A stretch of 64,000 nt of DNA, taken from assembly GCF_040546275.1 (NCBI RefSeq), contig NZ_JBEPNO010000028.1, positions 12,789-76,788 on the forward strand. The letters run 5' to 3'. The DNA is from Nakamurella sp040546275 (GTDB lineage Bacteria; Actinomycetota; Actinomycetes; Mycobacteriales; Nakamurellaceae). Both the position numbers and the translations under genes were made by a program. The notes beneath the pieces are model-generated. The model searched no databases. It was not told where the DNA came from and was given only the letters and a program-made list of their open reading frames with translations. Position 1 is the stretch's first letter; the number at the start of each line of letters is the position of its first letter. Shown here piece by piece: positions 26,584 to 35,425 of this stretch.

Positions 26584-27159
26584 TCAGATGTTGACGCCGA
26601 AGTCGCGGGCGATGCCCGCGAGTCCGCTGGCGTAGCCCTGTCCGATGGCACGGAACTTCCACTCCGCACCATTGCGGTAGAGCTCGCCGAACACCATCGC
26701 GGTCTCGGTCGATGCGTCCTCGGTGAGGTCGTACCGGGCGAGTTCCACGCTGTCGGCCTGGTTCACCACGCGGATGAAGGCGTTGCGCACCTGGCCGAAT
26801 GACTGCTGGCGGGCGTCGCCCTCGTAGATCGACACGGCGAAGACCACCGAGCCGATCTCCGGCGGAACGGCCACCAGGTTGACCTTGACCTGCTCGTCGT
26901 CGCCATCCCCACCACCGGTGAGGTTGTCACCGAGGTGCTCGATCGAACCGTCGGGCGAGCGCAGGTTGTTGAAGAACACGAAGTACTGATCGTTCTTGAT
27001 CTTGTGATCTTCACCGAGCCCCAACGCACTGGCGTCAAGATCAAAATCGACACCCGTGGTGGCGCGGGCATCCCAGCCCAGACCGACTGTGACCGCGGTG
27101 AGGTTGGGGGCGGCTTTCGTCAGAGAGACGTTTCCACCCTTGGACAGGCTCACACCCAT
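26584..27159 (-). CDS. TerD-family protein, canonical copy
   Basis: 191 residues, the most typical TerD of the three: MGVSLSKGGNVSLTKAAP, GVDFDLDASALGL, YFVFFNNLRSPDGSIEHLGDN, then GDNLTGGGDGDDE with both acidic Ca2+ sites complete. AGGAGG is upstream. It is the first gene of the minus-strand terD-terD-terD-ureohydrolase run and faces the unknown coiled-coil gene across a 345-bp shared promoter region. Likely role: cytoplasmic or membrane-peripheral calcium-binding stress protein. Confidence 0.95.
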   Translation of the reverse strand: MGVSLSKGGNVSLTKAAPNLTAVTVGLGWDARATTGVDFDLDASALGLGEDHKIKNDQYFVFFNNLRSPDGSIEHLGDNLTGGGDGDDEQVKVNLVAVPPEIGSVVFAVSIYEGDARQQSFGQVRNAFIRVVNQADSVELARYDLTEDASTETAMVFGELYRNGAEWKFRAIGQGYASGLAGIARDFGVNI

Positions 27160-27504
27160 TGCTGACTCCTCCTACGTTCGCCCAGCAGCACACGATCGGC
27201 GCTGCCGGTGATGACTACTGCCCCTCGAACGCGCAATGGGCGGTCCGAAGTTCCCGACATGGCCAGGCAATCCGCTGCCTCGCCAGCACGGAACGCTACA
27301 CGCGCGCCATCAGCGCGACCTGTCGACCAGTCAAAACTCTCGCCGTTGGCGAACCCGCTGTTCGGCGCCAGTTCATCGGCGGCCTCGACACCATCGACAA
27401 GACGTTGCCCTGGCACAGATCTCGAGCCCAGAGGCTTGGCCGGCCGGCACCGTCCCGCGGGCAACCCCGGCGTCACGAACGAGTCTCGCCGTAGGATCGG
27501 AGCC
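27160..27504. other. Divergent promoter region of the Ter island
   Basis: 345 bp between the divergent terD and coiled-coil genes. No gene seen. It must hold both promoters, but I cannot name the -10/-35 elements with confidence. Confidence 0.5.
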
Positions 27505-28740
27505 ATGTCCAGGAGTTGGTCGGGACGCCTCTCGAGGCGACCACAGGATCAGGCCGCGCAAGCTGCGCAGGCCGCACAGGACGGTGCGGTGGCGGCCTTC
27601 CTCGATCTCGACCGTAGGCAGTCGTATTTGATGGACGCCATCGACGCCCTTGTCGAGACCAGCGCAGTGGCCACCTCCATGACCCGTGAGTGGGAGCCGG
27701 TGAAGCAGGAGAGCTTCGCCGCGTCGGCGAAATATCTGGCGGTCGCCGAGTCCCATTCCCTCCTCGATGCCGCCGACCGGCCGACCGGTGTCGATCCGGC
27801 TGCTGCGTCGGCTGCCTTCACCGACGCCCACCGAAAGCTTGCCGACGCCGCTGTGGCCGTCGACAAGTTCTACCGCAAGCACTCGAACGAACTGGAGCAG
27901 GCCAAGTCGCTCCGTGCCGCGACACCGAAGATCTCCGCCGAGGCGAAAGCTGCTGCGGTGACCGCCGAGGGCAGGCTCACCGCCGCCGAGAAGGACGGCT
28001 TCGCCTACCCGAGCGTGATGGATGCGGCCGGTGAATTGATCGACGCTCTTTCCTCCTTGAAGACGGCCGAGACGGTGGGTTCATCGCTCGAGGTCCGTCA
28101 TGCGGCCGCCGCCGTGCATGCCGCCGCCGAGACGGTCGACTCGAAGATCGCCACCGCCCGCTCGCTCTCCTCGACCGTCCGCGGGTCCCTGAGCAGCGTG
28201 AAGACCAGAATCGAAGCCGTCACCACCCGGCTCGGATCGTTGCCCGCCACCCGGTCGGCGTTGCTCCGGGAGTTCTCGTCCGACTGCTCGAAGGACCTCA
28301 GCGGGGCTGACGAGCGAGCCCAGCGGGCGTTGGCCCAGGCCCAGGAGGAATGGGCCGCAGCGCGCAAGGCCATCGAAGCCGGCCAACCCGAACCAGCCGC
28401 CCACCACCTCACGACCGCTCGTGCCCGACTCACCGCCGCCGAGCATGACGGCGACTCGATGGGCGACCGCCTCCGGCTGCTGCGGCAGACCAAGGCCGAT
28501 CCGGCCGCCGCTGCCAAGAGCACCCGGTTCAAGCTGCGCGACGGGCAGCTCCTGGTCGTCGACCGCGGGCTGGTGAAGCAGTGGGGCTCGGTGCTGGACG
28601 CCCAGTCCGCACGGATCGAGCGCGCCGCCGGCGAGCTCACCGGCACCCACCCCGACTACTGGTCGTACCTGCAAACCCTGGAGTCGGTTGACGTGTTCGT
28701 CAAGAACGTCATCGACCGGGTGCGCGGCGAGGCCCGCTAA
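27505..28740 (+). CDS. Ter-associated helical coiled-coil protein, unknown family
   Basis: 411 residues, almost wholly alpha-helical and rich in Ala, Glu, Lys and Arg, with repeated helices such as AQAAQAAQDGAVAAFLDLDRRQ and RAQRALAQAQEEWAAARKAIEAG; no membrane segment or catalytic motif is seen. ATG 27505 is the best start (weak GGAG upstream). The frame continues to 27208 but that part crosses the divergent promoter. It is divergent from terD and its stop overlaps the converging ATP-grasp gene by 4 bases. The position inside the island points to a structural or scaffold role in the Ter response; this is inference. Confidence 0.75.
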   Translation: MSRSWSGRLSRRPQDQAAQAAQAAQDGAVAAFLDLDRRQSYLMDAIDALVETSAVATSMTREWEPVKQESFAASAKYLAVAESHSLLDAADRPTGVDPAAASAAFTDAHRKLADAAVAVDKFYRKHSNELEQAKSLRAATPKISAEAKAAAVTAEGRLTAAEKDGFAYPSVMDAAGELIDALSSLKTAETVGSSLEVRHAAAAVHAAAETVDSKIATARSLSSTVRGSLSSVKTRIEAVTTRLGSLPATRSALLREFSSDCSKDLSGADERAQRALAQAQEEWAAARKAIEAGQPEPAAHHLTTARARLTAAEHDGDSMGDRLRLLRQTKADPAAAAKSTRFKLRDGQLLVVDRGLVKQWGSVLDAQSARIERAAGELTGTHPDYWSYLQTLESVDVFVKNVIDRVRGEAR

Positions 28741-29927
28741 CCCGTGGCAGCTTCGGCGGCATCCGGAAACCCGAACCGGCCGGTTGCCGGACGCCGATCC
28801 CCGATCGTGCTTGACAGTGCTGCCACCAGCGGTTGCATGGTTCCACGAACCGGGAACGGGACCGTGCCCGATTCGTGCAGCGGCACCACCGACTCGTGCA
28901 ACGGCACCACCGACTCGTGCAGCGGCACCACGGAGGACACGCCGACGTACTCAGCGCCCAAACGGGGACGGAGTGGCCCCGGGTCGTACCCGAGGGCCAC
29001 CCGGACCGCAGCCCACGGCAGGTTCACATCGGCCAGAGCGGTCTGGTAGAGCCCACCCGACGGGCGTGAATTGATCTCGAGCAGGGCCGGCCTGCCCTCG
29101 TACGAACGGAACTGGACGTTCACCAGCCCGTCGAGCTCGAAGTGTTCGACCAACTCGGCGGCCAGCGACGGCAGCACCGGGTCGCCGCCAATGACCCGTT
29201 TGCGACCGGACTTGCTCCGCGGCACCGCGACCAGCGTCCGGCCGGCCGAGGCCAGCACGTCGACGCTGGTTTCCGGTCCGTCCAGATACGGCATGACGAC
29301 CAGCGCCGGGATGTTCGCGGCATTGGCCAACGCCTGCCGGACGACCGACACCGCCGTCATCGGGTTGACCGGGCCGAGCAGTGACTCCAGGCTCGGTGCG
29401 CTGCGGGTCAGGAAACGGACGCCGTCCGCACCGACACCCGACGCCGGCTTCAGGATGAGCGGACGATGACTCGTCCACGTGTACTCGAGGTCGGCTACGG
29501 CCGCGTCGAATTCGGTCAGTGAATGCACCACGCGCCACGGTGGGACGAGTTCGTTGCCGCCGAGCGAGAGGTAGGTCTCCGCCTTGTCGGCGAGCGTGTC
29601 GATGGCCCAGGCCGGCGGACAGATCAGCGAGGTGCCGATGGCGTTGAATTCGTCGGCGCGGTGAGCGATCTGCGACTGCCCTGCCACGGGCAGCAACACG
29701 TCGATGTCGTGCAGGGCACAAAGATGCAGCATCTGGTCGACGAAGTCCGGATCGGTGACGAGCGGCTCACGCAAACGATGGTCACAACCACTGAGCATCG
29801 GTGACGAGAGGTCGGCGTGGGAGCCGTAGAGCTCAACCGGAATCCCATCGGGGTTGTGCCGCAACATGTTCAACACGTGAAGAGTCGTCGCGTAATTGCG
29901 GTTGAGCCAGATCCGGACTGATTCCAC
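28737..29927 (-). CDS. ATP-grasp ligase of the Ter biosynthetic cluster
   Basis: 396 residues, ATP-grasp fold of the Ter-associated type. The N-terminal pre-ATP-grasp domain runs from MESVRIWLNRNY; ILKPASGVGADGVRFL is the ATP-binding loop, and VNVQFRSYEGRPALLEINSRPSGG carries the Mg-binding Glu and Asn. The C-terminus carries three exact VVPLHES repeats, outside the catalytic fold. GTG 29927 has AGGAG 5 bases upstream. It is expected to ligate an amino acid or similar group to a nucleotide-like intermediate made by the neighbouring lyase, PRTase and HAD proteins (family-level prediction from the published Ter genomic analysis). Confidence 0.9.
   Translation of the reverse strand: MESVRIWLNRNYATTLHVLNMLRHNPDGIPVELYGSHADLSSPMLSGCDHRLREPLVTDPDFVDQMLHLCALHDIDVLLPVAGQSQIAHRADEFNAIGTSLICPPAWAIDTLADKAETYLSLGGNELVPPWRVVHSLTEFDAAVADLEYTWTSHRPLILKPASGVGADGVRFLTRSAPSLESLLGPVNPMTAVSVVRQALANAANIPALVVMPYLDGPETSVDVLASAGRTLVAVPRSKSGRKRVIGGDPVLPSLAAELVEHFELDGLVNVQFRSYEGRPALLEINSRPSGGLYQTALADVNLPWAAVRVALGYDPGPLRPRLGAEYVGVSSVVPLHESVVPLHESVVPLHESGTVPFPVRGTMQPLVAALSSTIGDRRPATGRFGFPDAAEAATG
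28871..28933. repeat. Three 21-bp tandem repeats inside ATP-grasp gene
   Basis: Three copies of a 21-bp unit beginning TCGTGCA, differing at single bases (G/A in the fifth group). They encode the triple VVPLHES at the C-terminal end of the minus-strand ATP-grasp protein. Confidence 0.95.
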
Positions 29928-30335
29928 CTATGCTCCTGGCGCTGGCGTTGGGGGTGTGGTTCCTCCTAGCTTAACGGTAGATGAACTCTCCGCCAGACCC
30001 CTGTTCGGGCGCCCCCCGAGGCGTCATTCTTTGCAGCGGCATGACTCAGGCGTAATTCACCCGTTCGAGCGCGGCGGACTGTTGCAGGGCCGTTCCGCAG
30101 TCTTCGGAACCGCGAAAAATCTGCCCAGAGGTAGGGCACACTGTCTGCACAGGACACCGCCTCCGGCGAGGCGGGCACGACGCTGGTACGGCCGCGGAGT
30201 CGCAGGCTGATGTGTGGCCCGAAGCCCACGGAGCTCGCCCCGCCGTTGCACGAAACTTATTGTGATGCAATGTTTTTCATCGATTTGCAACCGCAACATG
30301 ACCGGCTTCGCGCCGACGACGGGAAGGGTGCGTAC
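29928..30335. other. Divergent promoter region between ATP-grasp and lyase genes
   Basis: 408 bp with a lower-GC stretch. A candidate plus-strand promoter is TTGCAC (30246-30251) with a 17-base spacer and AATGTT (30269-30274), followed by a 61-base leader to the GTG. No gene or RNA recognised. An upstream frame (from 30210) exists but the ribosome-binding site lies at the later start. Confidence 0.35.
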
Positions 30336-31499
30336 GTGCGTCACTTCGATCACCTCACCCAGACCGTGCGCGACGAATTGTTCGCCGTGAGCCCCGGGGA
30401 GTTCGACAGGTCGAGTCCTCGCACCGTGCTCGCCAACGCACTTGGCGCCACCCTCTACGTCCCGGGAGTCCGCGACGATTTGGTGCGGGCCATCACCCGC
30501 CGCGCGGCCGAAGGTGTCCGGTCGGTGGTCATCGACCTGGAGGACGCGGTCGCGGACCGCTATGTCGACCAGGCCCTGGAGAACGTCGTCAAGGCTCTCG
30601 TCGATCTCAGCGGAGTTCCCCAGCAGACGATGTTGTTCGTGAGAGTCCGTACGCCCGAACACATCCGACAGATCATCGACGGGATCGGTGAGGTGAATTG
30701 CGCCCTCAACGGATTCGTACTACCGAAATTCACCGCCTCGACCGGTGCCAGATTCCTCGGTGAGATCCTGAGCGGATCCGAAAGGGTAGGGACGCGACTT
30801 TTTGCCATGCCGGTGATCGAGACTCCCGACGTGCTCTATCGGGAAACACGCGACGACGCGCTGTCCGCGGTGCGCGATCTTCTCGGTCAGTACCGAGACA
30901 TCGTGCTGGCAGTTCGATTCGGTGCCACCGACCTCTGCGGGCTCTTCGGCATCCGACGTGATCGCGACCTGACGATCTATCACGTCGGCGTCGTCGCGGA
31001 ATTGATTTCCGAAGTCGTCAATCATCTCGGCCGGGCCGACGGAACGGGATATACGATTACCGGTCCGGTGTGGGAATACTTCGCGGGCCACGAAAGGCTT
31101 TTCCGTCCCCAATTACGGTCGACACCCTTCGAGGACCGTGACGCGCGATCGTTCCGTCACGAGCTGGTCTCCAAGGACTTCGACGGTCTGATCAGGGAGA
31201 TCGTGCTCGACCGCGCGAACGGGCTGACCGGAAAGACCGTCATCCACCCCTCGCACGTGGCTGCGGTGCACGCCCTGTCGGTGGTCCCGCACGAGGAGTT
31301 CAGCGACGCTGCGGACATCCTGGAAGTGGGGATATCCGGCGACGCGGGGGTCAGAGCGTCGGGCTACCGGAACAAGATGAACGAGATGCGCCCCCACCGC
31401 CGCTGGGCCGAGCGCGTGCAGGACCGCGCCCGGGTCTTCGGCGTGGCCAACCCGGAGGTCTCGCACGTCGACATCCTCACCGCGTTGCTGGACCGATGA
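30336..31499 (+). CDS. HpcH/HpaI-type C-C bond lyase of the Ter biosynthetic cluster
   Basis: 387 residues, TIM-barrel citrate-lyase-beta-like enzyme. VIDLEDAVADRY holds the metal-binding acidic residue, VLPKFTAST and AMPVIETPDVLY are core strands, and AVRFGATDLCGLFG is the substrate-pocket motif. Ter-associated members (C-C_Bond_Lyase family) are thought to act on a sugar-nucleotide-like precursor. The GTG start at 30336 is preferred over 30210 because GGAAGGG is 7 bases upstream. Its stop overlaps the start of the next gene (ATGA), giving tight coupling. Confidence 0.9.
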   Translation: MRHFDHLTQTVRDELFAVSPGEFDRSSPRTVLANALGATLYVPGVRDDLVRAITRRAAEGVRSVVIDLEDAVADRYVDQALENVVKALVDLSGVPQQTMLFVRVRTPEHIRQIIDGIGEVNCALNGFVLPKFTASTGARFLGEILSGSERVGTRLFAMPVIETPDVLYRETRDDALSAVRDLLGQYRDIVLAVRFGATDLCGLFGIRRDRDLTIYHVGVVAELISEVVNHLGRADGTGYTITGPVWEYFAGHERLFRPQLRSTPFEDRDARSFRHELVSKDFDGLIREIVLDRANGLTGKTVIHPSHVAAVHALSVVPHEEFSDAADILEVGISGDAGVRASGYRNKMNEMRPHRRWAERVQDRARVFGVANPEVSHVDILTALLDR

Positions 31500-34213
31500 G
31501 TGTGACGTCGCGGCGGGATCTGGGTGCCTGGGTCACCGAGCAGTTCGGCGTCGCCCTGCAGACGGTCTCGTCGCCCGTCGGTCTGCAGATCAGCGAGCTG
31601 GTCGGACTGGCGCTGCGACGCAATCCGCGACGCGCGCACCTGCTGGTGTCCACCGTCCTTGGCAAGCACGTCCCGGTCGATCCGAACCTCGTCATCGCCA
31701 CCGGCCGGCTCCTCGGTGAGCTGGTCGACCGGACGCTGACCGACGTCGACAGGGGCGAATTGGATGGGCTCGACGGCGGTGGACGGCCCGCCGACGCTCG
31801 TGTCACCGTGCCACCGCAGCCGGACTGGGCCGATCTGGCGCAGCAGGCGATCAACGGGGGAGACAGCCTGCCGCTGATCGCCGGCCTCGACGGTGTGCTG
31901 ATCGGCCGGGCGGTCACCCCGGTGGTCGTGCTCGGCTTCGCCGAGACCGCCACCAGCCTCGGGCATCTGGTCGCCGACCAGCTGCGGGCCAACTGCTACC
32001 TGCACTCCACGCGCCGGCCCGTGCCCGGCGTCGAGGTGGCCGGCACCTTCGAGGAAGGCCATTCCCACGCGACCAGTCACCTGCTCCTGCCGGTGCCGAG
32101 CTCGCTCCTTGACTCGGACGGAACCCTGGTCCTGGTCGACGACGAGCTGTCCACCGGCCGGACGGCCATGGGCACCATCACCGAGGCACACGGCCGTCGG
32201 CCCCGGGCTCGGTACGTGCTGGCCAGCCTGATCGATCTACGCAGCTCCGAGGACGAGGCGCTGATGCAGGCCCTGGCGACCGACCTCGGCTGCCGCATCG
32301 ACGTGGTTTCCCTGGTCCGGGGGTCCGTCGATCTGCCGGAAGGCCTGATCGATGCGGTGACCCGCCGCCTTGCCGAGCTGGGTGCCAGCTCGGGGCCTGC
32401 CCTCGGGCTGCCGTCCGGAGGCCCGTCCGGAGTGTCGACTGTGCCCGGATCCGCCTCTTACGGCGTCAATGGCAACGGCCACTTCGCGCCCGTCGAGCGC
32501 GTGATCGTCCCATGGCCCGCCGAAGTGCCCGACGGTGGGCGTCATGGTTTCACCGCCGCCGACCAGGACGCTTTCGAAGCGGCCCTCACCGCAGCATCGG
32601 TGACCCTGGCTGCGGTGGTGCGCACCCGGCTCGCCGAGGCCGACGGCGGTCATCAGGTGGTGGTGGTCGGTACCGAGGAGCTGATGTATCTGCCGCTGCG
32701 TCTGGCCCAGCACCTGAGCCACGACGCCTCACTCCGGGTCGGCTTCCAGTCGACGACCCGGTCACCCGTGCTATCGGTTGACGATGCCGGATACCCGATC
32801 CGACGCCAGATCAGCTTCTCCGACGCCGAGGGCGAGCTGGATGTGCCTCGGTTCCTCTACAACACGCACGCCCGCGCGAACGTCGACGGCGAGATGACGG
32901 ATCCGGACCTGGTAGTGGTGGTGTCCGACGCCGCCGCCGACACCGCGGAGTTGCGGGGCGCCGGTGGCCCGATCGCGGCTCTTCGCGCCGCCGGCCTGAG
33001 AGTCGAGTTGGTCATCCTCGGCCCGGTCGATCCGGTGCAGTTGGCAGCGGCCCGCGCCGCCCTGCCTCACCTGGACCTGCCACTGCCCGAGCCCTTGGTC
33101 GGACCGAGCTTCGGCTCCTACGCACCCGCGGAAGTCCGTTGGCTGCTGACGGACCTGTCCGACATCGACCTCGAGGGTGAGGTCGCCGACCGCGAGGCGG
33201 CCATCCAGGCCGGTACCGCGCACTACGCGGAATCCTTGCCGGTCGAATTCCAACCGGACGAACGGTACAAGGAATTATTCAATGACGTCCTTTCTCATTC
33301 TGCCGAACGGTTGGCCACCGCTGTCGGCCGGGTGACGGAGTTGGTGCTGCGAGAACGGGGACACGATGTCGTCCTGGCCTCGCTCGCGCGGGCGGGTACA
33401 CCGATCGGGATATTAATGCGCCGGTGGGCCGCATTGCACTACGGAATTGATCTCCCGCACTACGCTCTCTCCATCGTCCGCGGGCACGGGATCGATCCGA
33501 TTGCCCTCCAATATCTTGCGGCACACCATGACTCGCGCAAGGTTGTCTTCGTCGACGGATGGACCGGAAAGGGTGCCATCACCAAGGAACTGACCGCAGC
33601 GCTCGACGACGTCAGGATCAGCGAGGGTCTGAATTTCAACGACGACCTGGCGGTCCTCGCCGACCCAGGCTATTGCGTGCGCACTTTCGGCACTCGAGAT
33701 GACTTTCTCATTGCCTCGGCCTGCCTTAATTCAACCGTTTCCGGATTGGTTTCCAGGACGGTCCTGAACGACGCGTATCTTGGACCCGGACAATTCCATG
33801 GCGCGAAGTTCTACTCGGAACTGGCGAACGGCGATGTCTCGAACGTGCTGCTCGACACGGTCGCCGCGGCGTTCCCCGCGGTGGTCGACGAGGTGATGGC
33901 CGGAATCGACGAGTTGGCCCATTCCGATCGCGCGCCCACCTTCGCCGGCTGGGCCGCCATCGAGTCGATTCGTGCCGAGTACAACATCGAGTCGGTCAAT
34001 TTCGTGAAACCAGGTGTGGGTGAGACCACTCGGGTGCTGCTCCGGCGGGTTCCGTGGCGGATCCTGGTGAGAGAGGCCGATCATCCTGACCACGCACACC
34101 TGCGATTGCTCGCCGAGCAGCGTGATGTGCCGGTCGATGTGCGCCCGGACCTGCCCTATTCATGTGTCGGACTGATCCGGCGCATGTCCGAAGCTGAACC
34201 AGGAGAAGGCTGA
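31496..34213 (+). CDS. Fused PRTase-TRSP-StiP-PELOTA protein of the Ter system
   Basis: 905 residues joining two proteins usually encoded by separate genes (from memory). Residues ~140-300 are a phosphoribosyltransferase: VVVLGFAETATSLGHLVAD, then the PRPP loop LVLVDDELSTGRTA near 214. Residues ~322-450 are a TRSP-like domain. From ~538 (FGSYAPAEVRWLLTDLS) the StiP/PRTase_1 domain begins, with VVLASLARAGTPIGILMRRW near 634 and VVFVDGWTGKGAITKEL later. The last ~65 residues resemble a PELOTA RNA-binding domain (GETTRVLLRRVPWRILVRE). The known genomic prediction is synthesis of a nucleoside-like metabolite and stress-linked RNA handling. It lies between the lyase and the HAD gene in one operon. 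Confidence 0.85.
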   Translation: MSVTSRRDLGAWVTEQFGVALQTVSSPVGLQISELVGLALRRNPRRAHLLVSTVLGKHVPVDPNLVIATGRLLGELVDRTLTDVDRGELDGLDGGGRPADARVTVPPQPDWADLAQQAINGGDSLPLIAGLDGVLIGRAVTPVVVLGFAETATSLGHLVADQLRANCYLHSTRRPVPGVEVAGTFEEGHSHATSHLLLPVPSSLLDSDGTLVLVDDELSTGRTAMGTITEAHGRRPRARYVLASLIDLRSSEDEALMQALATDLGCRIDVVSLVRGSVDLPEGLIDAVTRRLAELGASSGPALGLPSGGPSGVSTVPGSASYGVNGNGHFAPVERVIVPWPAEVPDGGRHGFTAADQDAFEAALTAASVTLAAVVRTRLAEADGGHQVVVVGTEELMYLPLRLAQHLSHDASLRVGFQSTTRSPVLSVDDAGYPIRRQISFSDAEGELDVPRFLYNTHARANVDGEMTDPDLVVVVSDAAADTAELRGAGGPIAALRAAGLRVELVILGPVDPVQLAAARAALPHLDLPLPEPLVGPSFGSYAPAEVRWLLTDLSDIDLEGEVADREAAIQAGTAHYAESLPVEFQPDERYKELFNDVLSHSAERLATAVGRVTELVLRERGHDVVLASLARAGTPIGILMRRWAALHYGIDLPHYALSIVRGHGIDPIALQYLAAHHDSRKVVFVDGWTGKGAITKELTAALDDVRISEGLNFNDDLAVLADPGYCVRTFGTRDDFLIASACLNSTVSGLVSRTVLNDAYLGPGQFHGAKFYSELANGDVSNVLLDTVAAAFPAVVDEVMAGIDELAHSDRAPTFAGWAAIESIRAEYNIESVNFVKPGVGETTRVLLRRVPWRILVREADHPDHAHLRLLAEQRDVPVDVRPDLPYSCVGLIRRMSEAEPGEG

Positions 34214-34220
34214 CCGCCCA

Positions 34221-35135
34221 ATGACATCTGCTCGAACAGACGGAGCGACCGAGAACGCCGCACCAGGGGGAACGTCAGGTTCGGTCTCCGGCGCGACGAT
34301 GGTGGCCAGTGACCTGGACCGGACGCTGATCTACTCGCCGTCTGCCCTGCAGTTGCCGATGGAAGACGAGTTGGTGCCCAACCTGGTGTCCGTCGAGGTG
34401 CTCGAGGGACGCCCCCACTCATTCATGACCATGGCCGCGAGTCGCCGGCTCGCTGAACTGGCTCGCCAGGTGATATTTGTACCGACCACCACGCGAACCA
34501 TGGCGCAGTACCTGCGCGTCCGTTTTCCGGGGGTCGCGCCACGCTACGCCATCACCAGCAACGGCGGGAACATTCTGGTCGACGGGGTGCCGGACACCAA
34601 CTGGCACCGGGCCACGGAGTCGGCAATTGCCGAGTGCGGCGCTACGCTGGCCCAGGTCCGGCACGAGTTGAAGGCCCGGAGCCAGGATGACTGGGCGATC
34701 AAGCGCCGGGTCGGTGACGACCTGTTCTGCTACATCGTCGTCGAGCCGTCGAAACTTCCCGATGATTTCGTCGAGTCCTGGACGCAGTGGTGCGAGGACC
34801 GCGGGTGGCGAGTGTCGGTTCAGGGACGCAAGATCTATTCCATCCCGCTTCCGCTCACCAAGGAACGGGCAATGCTGGCCGTCGCCCGTCGTGCCGGAGC
34901 CGGGCGGGTGTTTGCTGCGGGCGACGGAGCGCTCGACGCCGGTTTCCTCGCAGCCGCCGATGCCGGGATCCGGCCACCGCACGGTGAGCTCGCTGCCGTC
35001 AACTGGCATCACCCGACGGTGGAGATCGCTCCCCGTCCCGGTGTGCTCGCCGGCGACGACATGCTGGCCTGGTTCGGTGCACGGGCCGGCTTGGCTGTTC
35101 CCTCGGACCGCGTCCTGCTCAGCGCCACGAGCTAG
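34221..35135 (+). CDS. HAD-superfamily phosphatase of the Ter biosynthetic cluster
   Basis: 304 residues. HAD motif I is ASDLDRTLIYS (near residue 31) with both catalytic Asp residues. The Thr of motif II is in VPTTTRT, and VFAAGDGALDAGFL carries motif IV acids. A Lys in LPLTKERA is motif III. Likely removes a phosphate from the metabolite produced by the lyase and PRTase. It starts 8 bases after the fusion protein's stop, so it is in the same operon. The first ~25 residues are Ala/Gly/Ser-rich; a later start is possible. Confidence 0.9.
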   Translation: MTSARTDGATENAAPGGTSGSVSGATMVASDLDRTLIYSPSALQLPMEDELVPNLVSVEVLEGRPHSFMTMAASRRLAELARQVIFVPTTTRTMAQYLRVRFPGVAPRYAITSNGGNILVDGVPDTNWHRATESAIAECGATLAQVRHELKARSQDDWAIKRRVGDDLFCYIVVEPSKLPDDFVESWTQWCEDRGWRVSVQGRKIYSIPLPLTKERAMLAVARRAGAGRVFAAGDGALDAGFLAAADAGIRPPHGELAAVNWHHPTVEIAPRPGVLAGDDMLAWFGARAGLAVPSDRVLLSATS

Positions 35136-35425
35136 CGGTTCAGCCTTCGTGGTGTGGGTGGCCGGTGAGTCGGGGTGGGTGACCTGTGCCCGACCAGGGC
35201 AATTCGTCGTAGCGGGTAGTTGTAGCCTCAAGGCGAGAATCGTTGTGCTGCAGCGTTTTCGGTCGCCTTGTTCAACACGGATGGCCCCGTCGTCACCCGA
35301 TACGTCACCGTGACAGATCGCCGGTGGGGACCCCGCTACCGTTTTCGGAGATCGGTTTCGAAGATCTTCGCTCCTGGACCCGCGGTGGACTGACGACCGG
35401 CCCCTTCGCGGGCGAATGGCATTCG
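35136..35425. other. Gap between Ter operon and parB, nothing recognised
   Basis: 290 bp between convergent HAD and parB genes. No gene or RNA recognised. Confidence 0.5.
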
